A stretch of 64,000 nucleotides of DNA from assembly GCA_946405205.1 (NCBI GenBank), contig CAMJGL010000008.1:20992-84991 (forward strand), written 5' to 3'. This DNA is from F23-B02 sp946405205 (lineage in GTDB: Bacteria; Bacillota; Clostridia; Oscillospirales; Oscillospiraceae). The notes beneath the pieces are model-generated. The model was not told the origin of the DNA, made no database searches, and worked only from the letters and a program-made list of their open reading frames with translations. The position numbers were made by a program, and so were the translations under genes. Shown in pieces: positions 17,315 to 25,186 of this stretch; position 1 is the stretch's first letter; each line of letters opens with the position of its first letter.

Positions 17315-17334
17315 ATTCAGAAAAGCTTATTAGC

Positions 17335-17877
17335 TTACTGCTGTGCGGCTGCATCCTTGCCGGCCTGAAGTGCCTTCATGTTGCCGGGGAGGAACTTTGC
17401 CTTGCGCTCGCCGAGCTCGATGCGGATGGCTTCGCTCATCTTCTCATCGTCGACTACGGGAGCCTTCTGCAGCATTGCGCCGAGGATAGCGACGTTTGCG
17501 CCCTTGGGGTTGCCGACGCTCTCAGCAAGGCGGGTAGCATCGCAGTATACCACCTGAATGTCATCACGCTCTGCCTTACGGTCGATAATGGAGCTGTTGA
17601 TGACCAGAATTCCGCCGGGCTTAACATGGGACTCGAACTTGTCAAGAGAGGGACGGTTCATGGCAACAACGACGTCCGCCATGTCGACCAGAGGAGATGC
17701 AACGGGCTCGTCATTAACGATAACGGAGCAGTTAGCGGTACCGCCGCGCATCTCGGGGCCGTAGGAGGGCAGCCAGGAAACGTGCTTGCCGTCGAGCATG
17801 CATGCCATTGCAAGGAACTTACCGATCAGGAGCATGCCCTGACCGCCGAAGCCTGCGAATATAAATTCTTTTTTCAT
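17335..17877 (-). CDS. 2-oxoacid:ferredoxin oxidoreductase, gamma subunit
   Basis: A 180-residue gamma domain of the pyruvate/2-oxoacid ferredoxin oxidoreductase family, with GFGGQGMLLIGK at the N-terminus and SYGPEMRGGTANCSV following. It binds CoA-side elements of the complex. Together with the alpha, beta and ferredoxin genes directly upstream it makes a complete four-subunit enzyme of VOR/KOR type, which decarboxylates a 2-oxoacid to an acyl-CoA with reduction of ferredoxin. The start follows the beta stop by one base. Confidence 0.92.
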   Translation of the reverse strand: MKKEFIFAGFGGQGMLLIGKFLAMACMLDGKHVSWLPSYGPEMRGGTANCSVIVNDEPVASPLVDMADVVVAMNRPSLDKFESHVKPGGILVINSSIIDRKAERDDIQVVYCDATRLAESVGNPKGANVAILGAMLQKAPVVDDEKMSEAIRIELGERKAKFLPGNMKALQAGKDAAAQQ

Positions 17878-17878
17878 A

Positions 17879-18640
17879 TTATTCGGCCTCCTTGTCTTTC
17901 TTTACGCCGAGGGGATAGTAAGGAATCATATTCTCTTCCAGCCACTTCATTGCCTCAACGGGAGACAGACCCCAGTTGGTGGGGCAGGTGGACAGAACCT
18001 CAATCAGGCAGAAGCCCTTGCCCTGCATCTGATAGGTGAATGCCTTCTTGATGGCTCTCTTGGTCTTGTTGATGTTTGCATTGTTGTTGACAGCGCAGCG
18101 CTCGATATAGTAGGAGCCGGGGATGGTCGCGAGCATCTCGGAAACGCGGATGGGTGCGCCGCACCATGCCTCGTCACGGCCGTAGGGAGAGGTGGTGGTC
18201 TTCTGGCCGACAAGGGTGGTGGGGGCCATCTGGCCGCCGGTCATGCCGTAAATTGCGTTGTTGACGAAGATGGTGCAGATCTTCTCGCCGCGGTGTGCAG
18301 CGTGAACGATCTCAGCAGTACCGATGGAAGCGAGGTCGCCGTCGCCCTGGTAGGTGAATACGAGGGTATCCTTGCCGACAACGCGCTTTGCGCCGGTGGC
18401 AACTGCGGGTGCGCGGCCGTGGGCGGCCTCGTACATATCGCAGTTAAAGTAATCATATGCAAATACGGAGCAGCCGACAGGTGCTACACCGATGACCTTA
18501 CCTTCTTCGATAACGCCTTCCTTAATAAGCTCTTCTATGGACTCCGCTACCAGACGGTGGATGATACCGTGGTTGCAGCCGGGGCAATAATGGAAAGTCT
18601 TGTCGGTAAGGAGCTTGGTTTTCTCAAATACTACGGACAT
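17879..18640 (-). CDS. 2-oxoacid:ferredoxin oxidoreductase, beta subunit (thiamine pyrophosphate)
   Basis: 253 residues. HYCPGCNHGIIHR near the N-terminus holds the CPGCxH motif of this branch. The thiamine diphosphate site is GDGDLASIGTAE followed by NNAIYGMTGGQ. The protein is shorter than pyruvate oxidoreductase beta subunits and matches the KorB/VorA group. The ATG abuts the alpha-subunit stop without a gap, and the order D-A-B-G is the usual one in Clostridia. Confidence 0.92.
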   Translation of the reverse strand: MSVVFEKTKLLTDKTFHYCPGCNHGIIHRLVAESIEELIKEGVIEEGKVIGVAPVGCSVFAYDYFNCDMYEAAHGRAPAVATGAKRVVGKDTLVFTYQGDGDLASIGTAEIVHAAHRGEKICTIFVNNAIYGMTGGQMAPTTLVGQKTTTSPYGRDEAWCGAPIRVSEMLATIPGSYYIERCAVNNNANINKTKRAIKKAFTYQMQGKGFCLIEVLSTCPTNWGLSPVEAMKWLEENMIPYYPLGVKKDKEAE

Positions 18641-19720
18641 TTATTTACCCTCCTTCATGCTGATGATCTTAGAAACGATCTCATCGGTAGTGGGCATCTG
18701 GGAGCCGCAGTGACCGTAGAAATCAACAGGCTTTGCGCCGTTTACCGCAAGCTTTACATCCTGCAGCATCTGGCCTTCGTTCAGCTCTACGTCGAGAACT
18801 GCCTTTACGCTCTCAGCGTTGACTGCCTTGGAGACTGCGTCATAGGGGAAGGGCCATACGGTGATGGGACGAACCAGACCGACGTTTATTCCCTGCTCCT
18901 TGAGCTCGTTGATAGCGGACTTTGCGATACGGGCAACGGTGCCGAACGCGGTGATGATGAACTCTGCGTTCTCGCAGTTGTAGTACTCCCACTGCTGCTC
19001 GTTTTCGGTGACTTCCTTGTACATTGCCTGCAGAACGTCGTTATGTGCTGCCAGCTCCTCGGTGGAGATGAAGATGGAGTTGATAACGCCGCGCTTCTCG
19101 GGATCATCGCCGGGCTTCCAGCCGGTGCACGCCCAGGGCTTCTTTTCGGGGTCGATCTTGAAATCGACGAAGTCGGGCATCTCGACAGGCTCCATCATCT
19201 GAGCGATGATGCCGTCTGCGATGAACAGTACGGGGATGCGGTACTGCTCGGCCTTGTCATATGCGTACATCATGATGTCGATCGCTTCCTGAACGGAGGA
19301 GGGTGCGTAGGTCAGCAGATGATAGTCGCCGTTGCCGCCGCCCTTGACTGCCTGGAAGTAATCGCCCTGGGAAGCCTGAATGTTGCCGAGGCCGGGGCCG
19401 CCGCGCATTACGTTCAGGATGACCGCGGGAAGACGTGCGCCCGCGCAGTAGGAGATACCTTCCTGCTTCAGGGATACGCCGGGGCTGGAGGAAGAGGTGA
19501 TCGAACGTGCGCCGGTGCCGGCTGCGCCGTAGATCATATTGATAGCTGCGACTTCGGACTCAGCCTGCAGGAAGCAGCCGCCGACCTCGGGCATACGAGC
19601 GGACATATACTCGGGGATTTCAGTCTGCGGGGTAATGGGATAGCCGAAGAAATAACGAGCGCCGGCTCTGATAGCTGCCTCTGCAATAGCTTCGCTACCC
19701 TTCATAAGAGTTTTGGCCAT
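18641..19720 (-). CDS. vorB: 2-oxoacid:ferredoxin oxidoreductase, alpha subunit (VorB-like)
   Basis: 359 residues from ATG 19720, which has GGAGGATAA upstream. The N-terminus MKGSEAIAEAAIRAGARYFFGYPITPQ and the segment ITSSSSPGVSLKQEGISY are typical of alpha subunits annotated as 3-methyl-2-oxobutanoate (VorB) or 2-oxoglutarate (KorA) oxidoreductase. The choice between branched-chain 2-oxoacids and 2-oxoglutarate is not certain from sequence. The longer frame to 19771 only runs into the ferredoxin gene. Confidence 0.9.
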   Translation of the reverse strand: MAKTLMKGSEAIAEAAIRAGARYFFGYPITPQTEIPEYMSARMPEVGGCFLQAESEVAAINMIYGAAGTGARSITSSSSPGVSLKQEGISYCAGARLPAVILNVMRGGPGLGNIQASQGDYFQAVKGGGNGDYHLLTYAPSSVQEAIDIMMYAYDKAEQYRIPVLFIADGIIAQMMEPVEMPDFVDFKIDPEKKPWACTGWKPGDDPEKRGVINSIFISTEELAAHNDVLQAMYKEVTENEQQWEYYNCENAEFIITAFGTVARIAKSAINELKEQGINVGLVRPITVWPFPYDAVSKAVNAESVKAVLDVELNEGQMLQDVKLAVNGAKPVDFYGHCGSQMPTTDEIVSKIISMKEGK

Positions 19721-19734
19721 TTTAATTATCCTCC

Positions 19735-19944
19735 TTATTCCTTCTCGATGCGGATCACCACGTCGGGGCAAGTGCGTGCGCAGGATGCGCAGCCTATGCA
19801 GTCCTCAGGTCTTACGACCTCTGCCGGGTGATAGCCTTTTGCGTTGATTTTTGCTTTGGAAAGTTCAATGCAACCCTTGGGACAGGCTCTTGCACAGAGA
19901 CCGCAGCCCTTGCACAGGTCCTCATTGATGGATACCTTTACCAT
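19735..19944 (-). CDS. 2x[4Fe-4S] ferredoxin subunit of the 2-oxoacid oxidoreductase
   Basis: A 69-residue bacterial-type ferredoxin with two full cluster motifs, CKGCGLCARACPKG at 11-24 and CIGCASCARTCPD in the C-terminal half. It is the delta subunit that carries electrons from thiamine-bound substrate to external ferredoxin. It leads the oxidoreductase genes, and GAGGTAGCAAA precedes the ATG. Confidence 0.95.
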   Translation of the reverse strand: MVKVSINEDLCKGCGLCARACPKGCIELSKAKINAKGYHPAEVVRPEDCIGCASCARTCPDVVIRIEKE

Positions 19945-20020
19945 TTTGCTACCTCTTTTCTTTTTGCTATTTTAATTTTGCTTTTTTTGAAATATATATG
20001 AACCGCAGATACGGGACATA

Positions 20021-20758
20021 TCAAATATTTTTCTGACGCGGATCGACAGTATTGAGACCGTATTTTATGTACGAATCCCAGTCACGGTGCATGTACATAT
20101 CTATTGCAATGGGTGTACCGATATACTTCGGGTCGTGCCCCTCGGCCAGGAACTGATCGAGGAACTCTTTCTTTCCCGTTGTATACGCAACGGGTATGCC
20201 CGTTATGTCCGACACCTCGCGGAGCATCTCATATCCGTCCCTCAGCTCCTCAACGCTTGTCTCCGTTGCGAGGTTGGCGTTATTTATCATGCCGGTGATC
20301 TTCAGCCGTGAATGCAGCTGCATCCCCTCCTGGAGCTTGATGAGCTTCTCAACAGTGCCGGAAAGCGGGCGGCGGATATTGACTACGTTCAGAACCTCCA
20401 GGGAGCCCTCTTCAAGATCGACAAAATCCTGATGGTAGCGGCCAAGCGCCGTTGCGCCCACATCGTCACCGCCGACGTCGAATATAACTGTGTCCCAGTC
20501 GAGAACGAAGGCCGAAGCGACTTCCGCAGGCAGAGATAAGGTCTCAATGCCGGAACAGGCGTAGTTAGGGGAAACCAGTCGTATCTCCTTCTGCTCGACC
20601 ATCCTGCCGCGTTCCGTGAGGCGGAAATATGTATTTACCATGTCAAGGTCGATAAGCTCGGTCTTCTCCCCTCTTGCCGCTGCCTGCATTGCAAAGTTGA
20701 GAGCAAGCTCGCTCTTACCGCTGCCGTAATTTCCAATCAGAACCTTAACATTTTTCAT
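20021..20758 (-). CDS. P-loop ATP-binding protein of unknown role, upstream of the oxidoreductase genes
   Basis: 245 residues from ATG 20758, with AAGGTG upstream. A Walker A variant IGNYGSGKSE lies at about 7-16. A MinD/ParA-like fold is suggested by ELIDLDMVNTYF and the Walker B-like VIFDVGGDD. The last third is alpha/beta with no recognised domain. The gene lies 76 bases ahead of the ferredoxin subunit in the same direction, and the only good promoter is upstream of it, so it is probably cotranscribed with the oxidoreductase. A role in its assembly or control is possible but is inference from position only. Confidence 0.7.
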   Translation of the reverse strand: MKNVKVLIGNYGSGKSELALNFAMQAAARGEKTELIDLDMVNTYFRLTERGRMVEQKEIRLVSPNYACSGIETLSLPAEVASAFVLDWDTVIFDVGGDDVGATALGRYHQDFVDLEEGSLEVLNVVNIRRPLSGTVEKLIKLQEGMQLHSRLKITGMINNANLATETSVEELRDGYEMLREVSDITGIPVAYTTGKKEFLDQFLAEGHDPKYIGTPIAIDMYMHRDWDSYIKYGLNTVDPRQKNI

Positions 20759-20804
20759 CTTCGTGCACCTTCTGTTCAGTATATGTACCCACTGAATCGT
20801 ATAT

Positions 20805-20833
20805 ATTCTATCATTATGAAATTTTTCAGTCAA
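20805..20833 (-). promoter_or_regulatory. Promoter of the ATPase-oxidoreductase operon
   Basis: TTGACT (20828-20833) and TAGAAT (20805-20810) on the minus strand, separated by 17 bases. No comparable promoter is found directly ahead of the ferredoxin gene. Confidence 0.75.
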
Positions 20834-21065
20834 CAAGATGAGCTGTTATTCATTTAACTATCGCCCTCAAAATTCAACAAAAATCGCCTCATTTTTTTGT
20901 ATGTTTAGTCAACAGCCCTATTTTTCGAGAATTTTTGCTCCCTAATCAACACATATTTTTGTGTTGTCCGAGTATTTTGCATTTTTGATGTCACAATCAG
21001 GTAAAAACCGGCGCATATCGGTCCTGATAATACAGCGTCAGTTTTTCCATATGGTAAATAAGCCG

Positions 21066-21213
21066 AAAAAACCGGATGCGATACATTCGGTTTTTTATAC
21101 AGACTGACCAAAACAGCAAACACGACAAGAAAAGCCCGAACACATCCGGGATTTCACCATAATAATAACGCAACTCCTCATAATGCAGTTTTTGCTGCAT
21201 TATGAGGAGTTGC
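21066..21213. repeat. Intergenic hairpins in a gene-poor stretch
   Basis: Between the operon promoter at 20.83 kb and the tRNA at 21.37 kb I see no convincing gene. The stretch is AT-rich and contains two strong inverted repeats. One at 21066-21096 has 13 pairs including one wobble, loop CGATA, with A6/T6 ends, and looks like a two-way terminator. The other at 21170-21213 is a perfect 19-bp repeat (GCAACTCCTCATAATGCAG) around TTTTTG. Open frames of 67 and 72 codons on the minus strand here have no ribosome-binding site and read straight through these hairpins. Confidence 0.6.
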
Positions 21214-21330
21214 CGTACTATTATTCAAATATAATGAATATAATCTTTTTATCTTGAACTTTGGACGCAATACCTTTTTTGGGTATTAGAAGTATTCAAA
21301 CTTTCGCGAAAAATAATTGAAAGCGTAAAT

Positions 21331-21360
21331 AAGACCCGAAAACTTACGTTTTCAGGCCTT
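21331..21360 (-). terminator. Terminator of the tRNA-Val gene
   Basis: On the minus strand CCTGAAAAC-GTAA-GTTTTCGGG forms a 9-bp stem with one G-U pair, followed by TCTTATTT. It starts about 10 bases after the tRNA 3' end. The mismatch is tolerated only on the minus-strand RNA, which fixes the direction. Confidence 0.6.
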
Positions 21361-21366
21361 AAAAGT

Positions 21367-21443
21367 TGGTGGAGAATAGCGGACTTGAACCGTTGACCTC
21401 TCGCGTGTGAGGCGAGCGCTCTAACCAGCTGAGCTAATTCTCC
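21367..21443 (-). tRNA. tRNA-Val (anticodon CAC)
   Basis: The minus strand folds as a full cloverleaf of 77 bases: acceptor GGAGAAT/ATTCTCC, D-stem GCTC/GAGC, anticodon stem CTCGC/GCGAG with loop CTCACAC (anticodon CAC, reading GTG codons), five-base variable loop and T-loop TTCAAGT. The 3' ACCA is encoded. The T-stem AACGG/CCGCT has one A-C mismatch at its second pair, slightly unusual but not disabling. It has its own promoter and terminator and stands alone. Confidence 0.95.
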
Positions 21444-21454
21444 GTAGCTTTGTT

Positions 21455-21483
21455 ATTATAACACCGCTTACTTAGGTTTTCAA
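21455..21483 (-). promoter_or_regulatory. Promoter of tRNA-Val
   Basis: TTGAAA (21478-21483), 17-base spacer, TATAAT (21455-21460) on the minus strand. The expected start is within a few bases of the tRNA 5' end. Confidence 0.8.
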
Positions 21484-21522
21484 GTATATTTTTTGCAAAT
21501 TCACCGGTATACATTAAAGATG

Positions 21523-21565
21523 AAAACACAGTAGGTTCTCCATGAGAAGAACCTCCTGTGTTTTT
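21523..21565 (-). terminator. Terminator downstream of eno
   Basis: AAAACACAG-TAGGTTCT pairs with AGAACCT-C-CTGTGTTTT around a short loop, leaving T's on the minus strand. It lies 17 bases beyond the eno stop. Confidence 0.7.
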
Positions 21566-21581
21566 CTTAAATAAATTTCAA

Positions 21582-22871
21582 TTATCTGATGGAGAAAAAT
21601 GCGTCCTTGCCGGGGTACTGTGCGACGTCGAAGAGCTCCTCCTCGATGCGCAGAAGCTGATTGTACTTGCAGACGCGGTCGGTGCGGGAGGGTGCGCCGG
21701 TTTTGATCTGTCCGGCGTTTACGGCGACGGAGATATCGGCGATGGTGGTGTCCTCGGTCTCGCCGGAGCGGTGAGATACGACCGCAGTCCAGCCTGCGCG
21801 GTGCGCCATCTGGATAGCGTCGAGGGTCTCGGTGAGGGTGCCGATCTGGTTTACCTTGATGAGCACGGAGTTTGCTGCGCCCATTGCGATGCCCTTCTTG
21901 ATGCGCTCGGTGTTGGTGACGAACAGGTCGTCGCCGACGATCTGGATCTTGTGGCCGAGGGTCTTGGTCATGAGCTGCCAGCCCTCCCAGTCGTTTTCGC
22001 CCATGCCGTCCTCAATGGAGATGATGGGGTACTTGTCGACGAAGTCGGCCCACATGGCGACCATCTGCTCGCTGGTCATGACGGTGCCGCGCTTGGGCAG
22101 GTGATAGCACTTGTCCTCCTCGTTGTACCAGTCGGATACTGCGCCGTCGATTGCGATCTTGAAGTCCTCGCCGGGCTTGTAGCCGGCCTTTTCCATTGCC
22201 GCGACCAGAGCCTTCAGAGCGTCCTCATCGGAATCGAGGTTGGGAGCATAGCCGCCCTCATCGCCCACGCCGGAGGCGGGAACGACCTTCTTCAGAGCAT
22301 GGAACACCTCTGCGCACATACGCAGGGCTTCCTTCCAGCTTCCCGCGCTGACGGGCATTATCATGAACTCCTGGATATCGACGTTGGAGCCGGTCGCATG
22401 GGCGCCGCCGTTGAGCACGTTCATCATGGGAACGGGCAGAGTCTTTGCGTTTGCGCCGCCGATGTAGTTATACAGGCTCTGGCCGGTGGCCTCGGCCGCA
22501 GCGTGAGCGCAGGCCAGAGACACGCCGAGTATTGCGTTTGCGCCGAGACGGGACTTGTTGGGGGTGCCGTCGATCTCGATGAGCATCTTGTCGATGCCGG
22601 TCTGATCCAGAACGTTCAGGCCGACCATCGCCTCTGCGATCTCGCCGTTAACGTTCTCAACAGCCTTGGTAACGCCCTTGCCCAGATAACGGCTCTTGTC
22701 GCCGTCGCGCAGCTCGCAGGCCTCGTACATACCGGTGGATGCGCCGGAGGGAACGGCGGCACGGCCGACGGTGCCGTCATCGAGGGTGACCTCGACCTCA
22801 ACGGTGGGGTTGCCGCGGGAATCGAGGATCTCTCTTGCCATTACGTCAACGATCTCAAAATACTGCTTCAT
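21582..22871 (-). CDS. eno: Enolase
   Basis: A 429-residue phosphopyruvate hydratase, standard length. The N-terminal AREILDSRGNPTVEVEV, the substrate loop GANAILGVSLA, and the C-terminal SHRSGETEDTTIADI signature are all present. Metal ligands are in ISIEDGM. The first active-site loop reads GGAHATGSNVDIQ, with a Gly-Ser pair where many enolases have Asn-Asn. It is the last of four glycolytic genes in the minus direction and is followed by a terminator. Confidence 0.98.
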   Translation of the reverse strand: MKQYFEIVDVMAREILDSRGNPTVEVEVTLDDGTVGRAAVPSGASTGMYEACELRDGDKSRYLGKGVTKAVENVNGEIAEAMVGLNVLDQTGIDKMLIEIDGTPNKSRLGANAILGVSLACAHAAAEATGQSLYNYIGGANAKTLPVPMMNVLNGGAHATGSNVDIQEFMIMPVSAGSWKEALRMCAEVFHALKKVVPASGVGDEGGYAPNLDSDEDALKALVAAMEKAGYKPGEDFKIAIDGAVSDWYNEEDKCYHLPKRGTVMTSEQMVAMWADFVDKYPIISIEDGMGENDWEGWQLMTKTLGHKIQIVGDDLFVTNTERIKKGIAMGAANSVLIKVNQIGTLTETLDAIQMAHRAGWTAVVSHRSGETEDTTIADISVAVNAGQIKTGAPSRTDRVCKYNQLLRIEEELFDVAQYPGKDAFFSIR

Positions 22872-22884
22872 TTTTTGTCTCCTT

Positions 22885-24402
22885 TTATTTTATTATCAGA
22901 CTGTTTCCGCTCATCTCGGCGGGCTTGGGAATGTTCATTATATCCAGCATCGTGGGCGCTATGTCGGCTAGGCGGCCGCCCTTGCGCAGCCTAACGCCCT
23001 CACAGCACACCGCGAAGGGCACGGGATTGGTGGTATGTGCCGTATTCACTTTGCCGGCGGCATCCGTCATGCAGTCGGCATTGCCGTGGTCGGCGGTGAC
23101 GAGCAGCACGGTATCGGGCATCGATCTTACCGCCTCGTACACCCTGCCCATGCAGCCGTCAACGGTCTCGACTGCCTTTACGGCGGCCTCTATGACGCCT
23201 GTGTGGCCGACCATGTCGCAGTTTGCGAAGTTGCAGACGATCATCTCGTACTCATCGCTTTTTATCGCCTCGATGCACTTATCCGCAACGGCCTCAGCGC
23301 TCATCTCAGGGATGAGGTCATATGTGGGAAATTCCTTCGGAGAGGGCACGAGGCATCTCTCCTCGCCCTCGCAGGGCTTTTCAACGCCGCCGTTGAAGAA
23401 GAAGGTAACGTGGGCGTACTTCTCGGTCTCCGCCACGCGGAACTGCCTGAACCCGCGGGCCGAAACGATCTCGCCGAGCGTGTTTTCAATGCTCTCGGGC
23501 GGATACGCTATCGGCAGCGGCAGCGTCTCATCATACTGTGCGGTGCAGACATAGCTCAGGGGGTACACGGTCTTTTTGCGCGCAAAGCCGTCGAAGTCGG
23601 GCAGGTTCAGCGCCCATGTCATCTCCCGCGCCCTGTCGGGCCGGAAGTTCATGAAGATAACGCTGTCGCCTTCGTTTATAACGCCTTCGGGGCAGCAGAC
23701 GACGGGCTTTACAAATTCATCGGAAACATCGTCCGCATAGCTTTGCTCGACCGCCTTAACGGGATCGGGCTCGCTTACGCCCTCGCCGCAGACGATGGCG
23801 TTGTATGCAGCCTCCACCCTGTCCCAGCGCTTATCCCTGTCCATGGCGTAAAATCGGCCCTGAACGGTCGCGATCTTCGTGTTTTTAAGCTCCGCGCATT
23901 TATCGGCAAGCTGCTTTACATAGCCCGCGCCACTTCTCGGCGGTACATCACGCCCGTCAAGGAAGCAATGCACGAACACCCGCTCGAGCCCGCGCTGCTT
24001 TGCCATATCGAGTATGGCAAAGATGTGCTTTATATGGCTGTGGACTCCGCCGTCGGACAGAAGTCCCATTACGTGCAGCGCCTTATTATTCGCTTTGGCG
24101 TCGTCCATTGCTTTGACATAGGCGGAATTATTGAAAAAGTCGCCGTCGGATATAGCCTTGGTGATGCGTGGCAGATCCTGAAACACGACGCGGCCCGCGC
24201 CGATATTTGTGTGTCCGACCTCGCTGTTGCCCATCTGCCCCTCAGGCAGACCGACGTCCATGCCGGAGGCGGAAAGCTCGGTATAGGCGTTTTCGGCAAA
24301 AATTCTGTCAAGGTTCGGGGTATTGGCCTGGCTTATGGCGTTGCCGCCTGACTCCGGGGCAATGCCGAAGCCATCCATGATAACAAGAACGGTCTTACTC
24401 AT
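22885..24402 (-). CDS. gpmI: 2,3-bisphosphoglycerate-independent phosphoglycerate mutase
   Basis: 505 residues from ATG 24402. LVIMDGFGI carries the first metal ligand. The phosphoserine nucleophile is in QMGNSEVGHTNIGAGR, and VTADHGNAD and HTTNPVPF lie near the C-terminus. It is a di-manganese enzyme of the alkaline phosphatase superfamily that interconverts 3- and 2-phosphoglycerate. The start lies within the end of tpiA, an 8-base overlap. The upstream in-frame ATG at 24423 would add seven residues not seen in the family. Confidence 0.96.
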   Translation of the reverse strand: MSKTVLVIMDGFGIAPESGGNAISQANTPNLDRIFAENAYTELSASGMDVGLPEGQMGNSEVGHTNIGAGRVVFQDLPRITKAISDGDFFNNSAYVKAMDDAKANNKALHVMGLLSDGGVHSHIKHIFAILDMAKQRGLERVFVHCFLDGRDVPPRSGAGYVKQLADKCAELKNTKIATVQGRFYAMDRDKRWDRVEAAYNAIVCGEGVSEPDPVKAVEQSYADDVSDEFVKPVVCCPEGVINEGDSVIFMNFRPDRAREMTWALNLPDFDGFARKKTVYPLSYVCTAQYDETLPLPIAYPPESIENTLGEIVSARGFRQFRVAETEKYAHVTFFFNGGVEKPCEGEERCLVPSPKEFPTYDLIPEMSAEAVADKCIEAIKSDEYEMIVCNFANCDMVGHTGVIEAAVKAVETVDGCMGRVYEAVRSMPDTVLLVTADHGNADCMTDAAGKVNTAHTTNPVPFAVCCEGVRLRKGGRLADIAPTMLDIMNIPKPAEMSGNSLIIK

Positions 24403-25174
24403 CGTCCGCACCCGTTGCCGCAATGATGGTTGCGAAGTCCTGAGGCTTCAGGGATGCGCCGCCGATCAGGCCGCCGTCGACGTCGGGCTGAGCCAGCAGC
24501 TCTGCGGCGTTCCTGGCGTTCATGCTGCCGCCGTACAGGATGCTGATGCCCCTTGCAGAGCGTGCCCCGTACATATCGCGGATCATGAGGCGGATCTCAC
24601 GGCAGACCTCCTCGGCCTGCTCGGCTGTTGCCGTCTTGCCGGTGCCTATGGCCCAAATGGGCTCGTAGGCGATGACGCAGCGGCGGAGCATAGTCGCATC
24701 CACTCCGCTTAGCGCCGCACGAACCTGATAGTTGATATGCGCCATCGTGAGCCCCATCTCGCGCTGCTCAAGGCTCTCGCCCACGCAGATTATGGGGCAG
24801 ATGCCCTGACCGAGCAGAGCGAGGGTCTTTGCGTTTACGAGCATATCGCTCTCGCAGTGATATTCGCGGCGCTCGGAATGGCCGACGATGCAGTATTTGA
24901 CTCCCGCGTCGGCGAGCTGGGCAGCGGAGATCTCGCCCGTGTACGCACCCTTATCGTACTTAGACACATCCTGCGCGCCGCAGGCGACCTTGGCCTCCTT
25001 GCCGGCTCTGAGCATCGCAGGGATGTTCACGGCGGGAACGCAGAGGACTGTCTCGCAGGTCTTGGTCTTGGGAAGAAAACCTTTGAGCTCCTCGATAAAG
25101 GGCTTGATATCGCTTACCAGCATATTCATCTTCCAGTTGCCGGCGATTATGGTCTTTCTGTATTTTGTATTCAT
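24395..25174 (-). CDS. tpiA: Triose-phosphate isomerase
   Basis: A 259-residue TIM barrel with IIAGNWKMN (catalytic Lys), GHSERRE (catalytic His), AYEPIWAIGTGKTA (catalytic Glu) and the phosphate loop ILYGGSMN. A few residues longer than the usual 250 through a C-terminal tail. It lies 12 bases after pgk. Confidence 0.98.
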   Translation of the reverse strand: MNTKYRKTIIAGNWKMNMLVSDIKPFIEELKGFLPKTKTCETVLCVPAVNIPAMLRAGKEAKVACGAQDVSKYDKGAYTGEISAAQLADAGVKYCIVGHSERREYHCESDMLVNAKTLALLGQGICPIICVGESLEQREMGLTMAHINYQVRAALSGVDATMLRRCVIAYEPIWAIGTGKTATAEQAEEVCREIRLMIRDMYGARSARGISILYGGSMNARNAAELLAQPDVDGGLIGGASLKPQDFATIIAATGADDE

Positions 25175-25186
25175 ATTTGAGTCTCC

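Noticed and set aside
18293..19831. A 512-codon open frame on the plus strand opposite the 2-oxoacid oxidoreductase genes
   Set aside because: It is the antisense of two well-supported subunits; its product is Val/Leu/Gly/Asp-rich with no recognisable domain. Codon bias of the real genes keeps this frame open.
20905..21200. Two minus-strand frames of 67 and 72 codons in the hairpin region
   Set aside because: They overlap each other and read through strong palindromes; no ribosome-binding site. A decayed mobile remnant cannot be excluded but is not supported.
21558..22994. A 478-codon open frame on the plus strand opposite eno, and a similar one opposite gpmI (23035-24351)
   Set aside because: Both mirror conserved glycolytic genes and show no protein features of their own.
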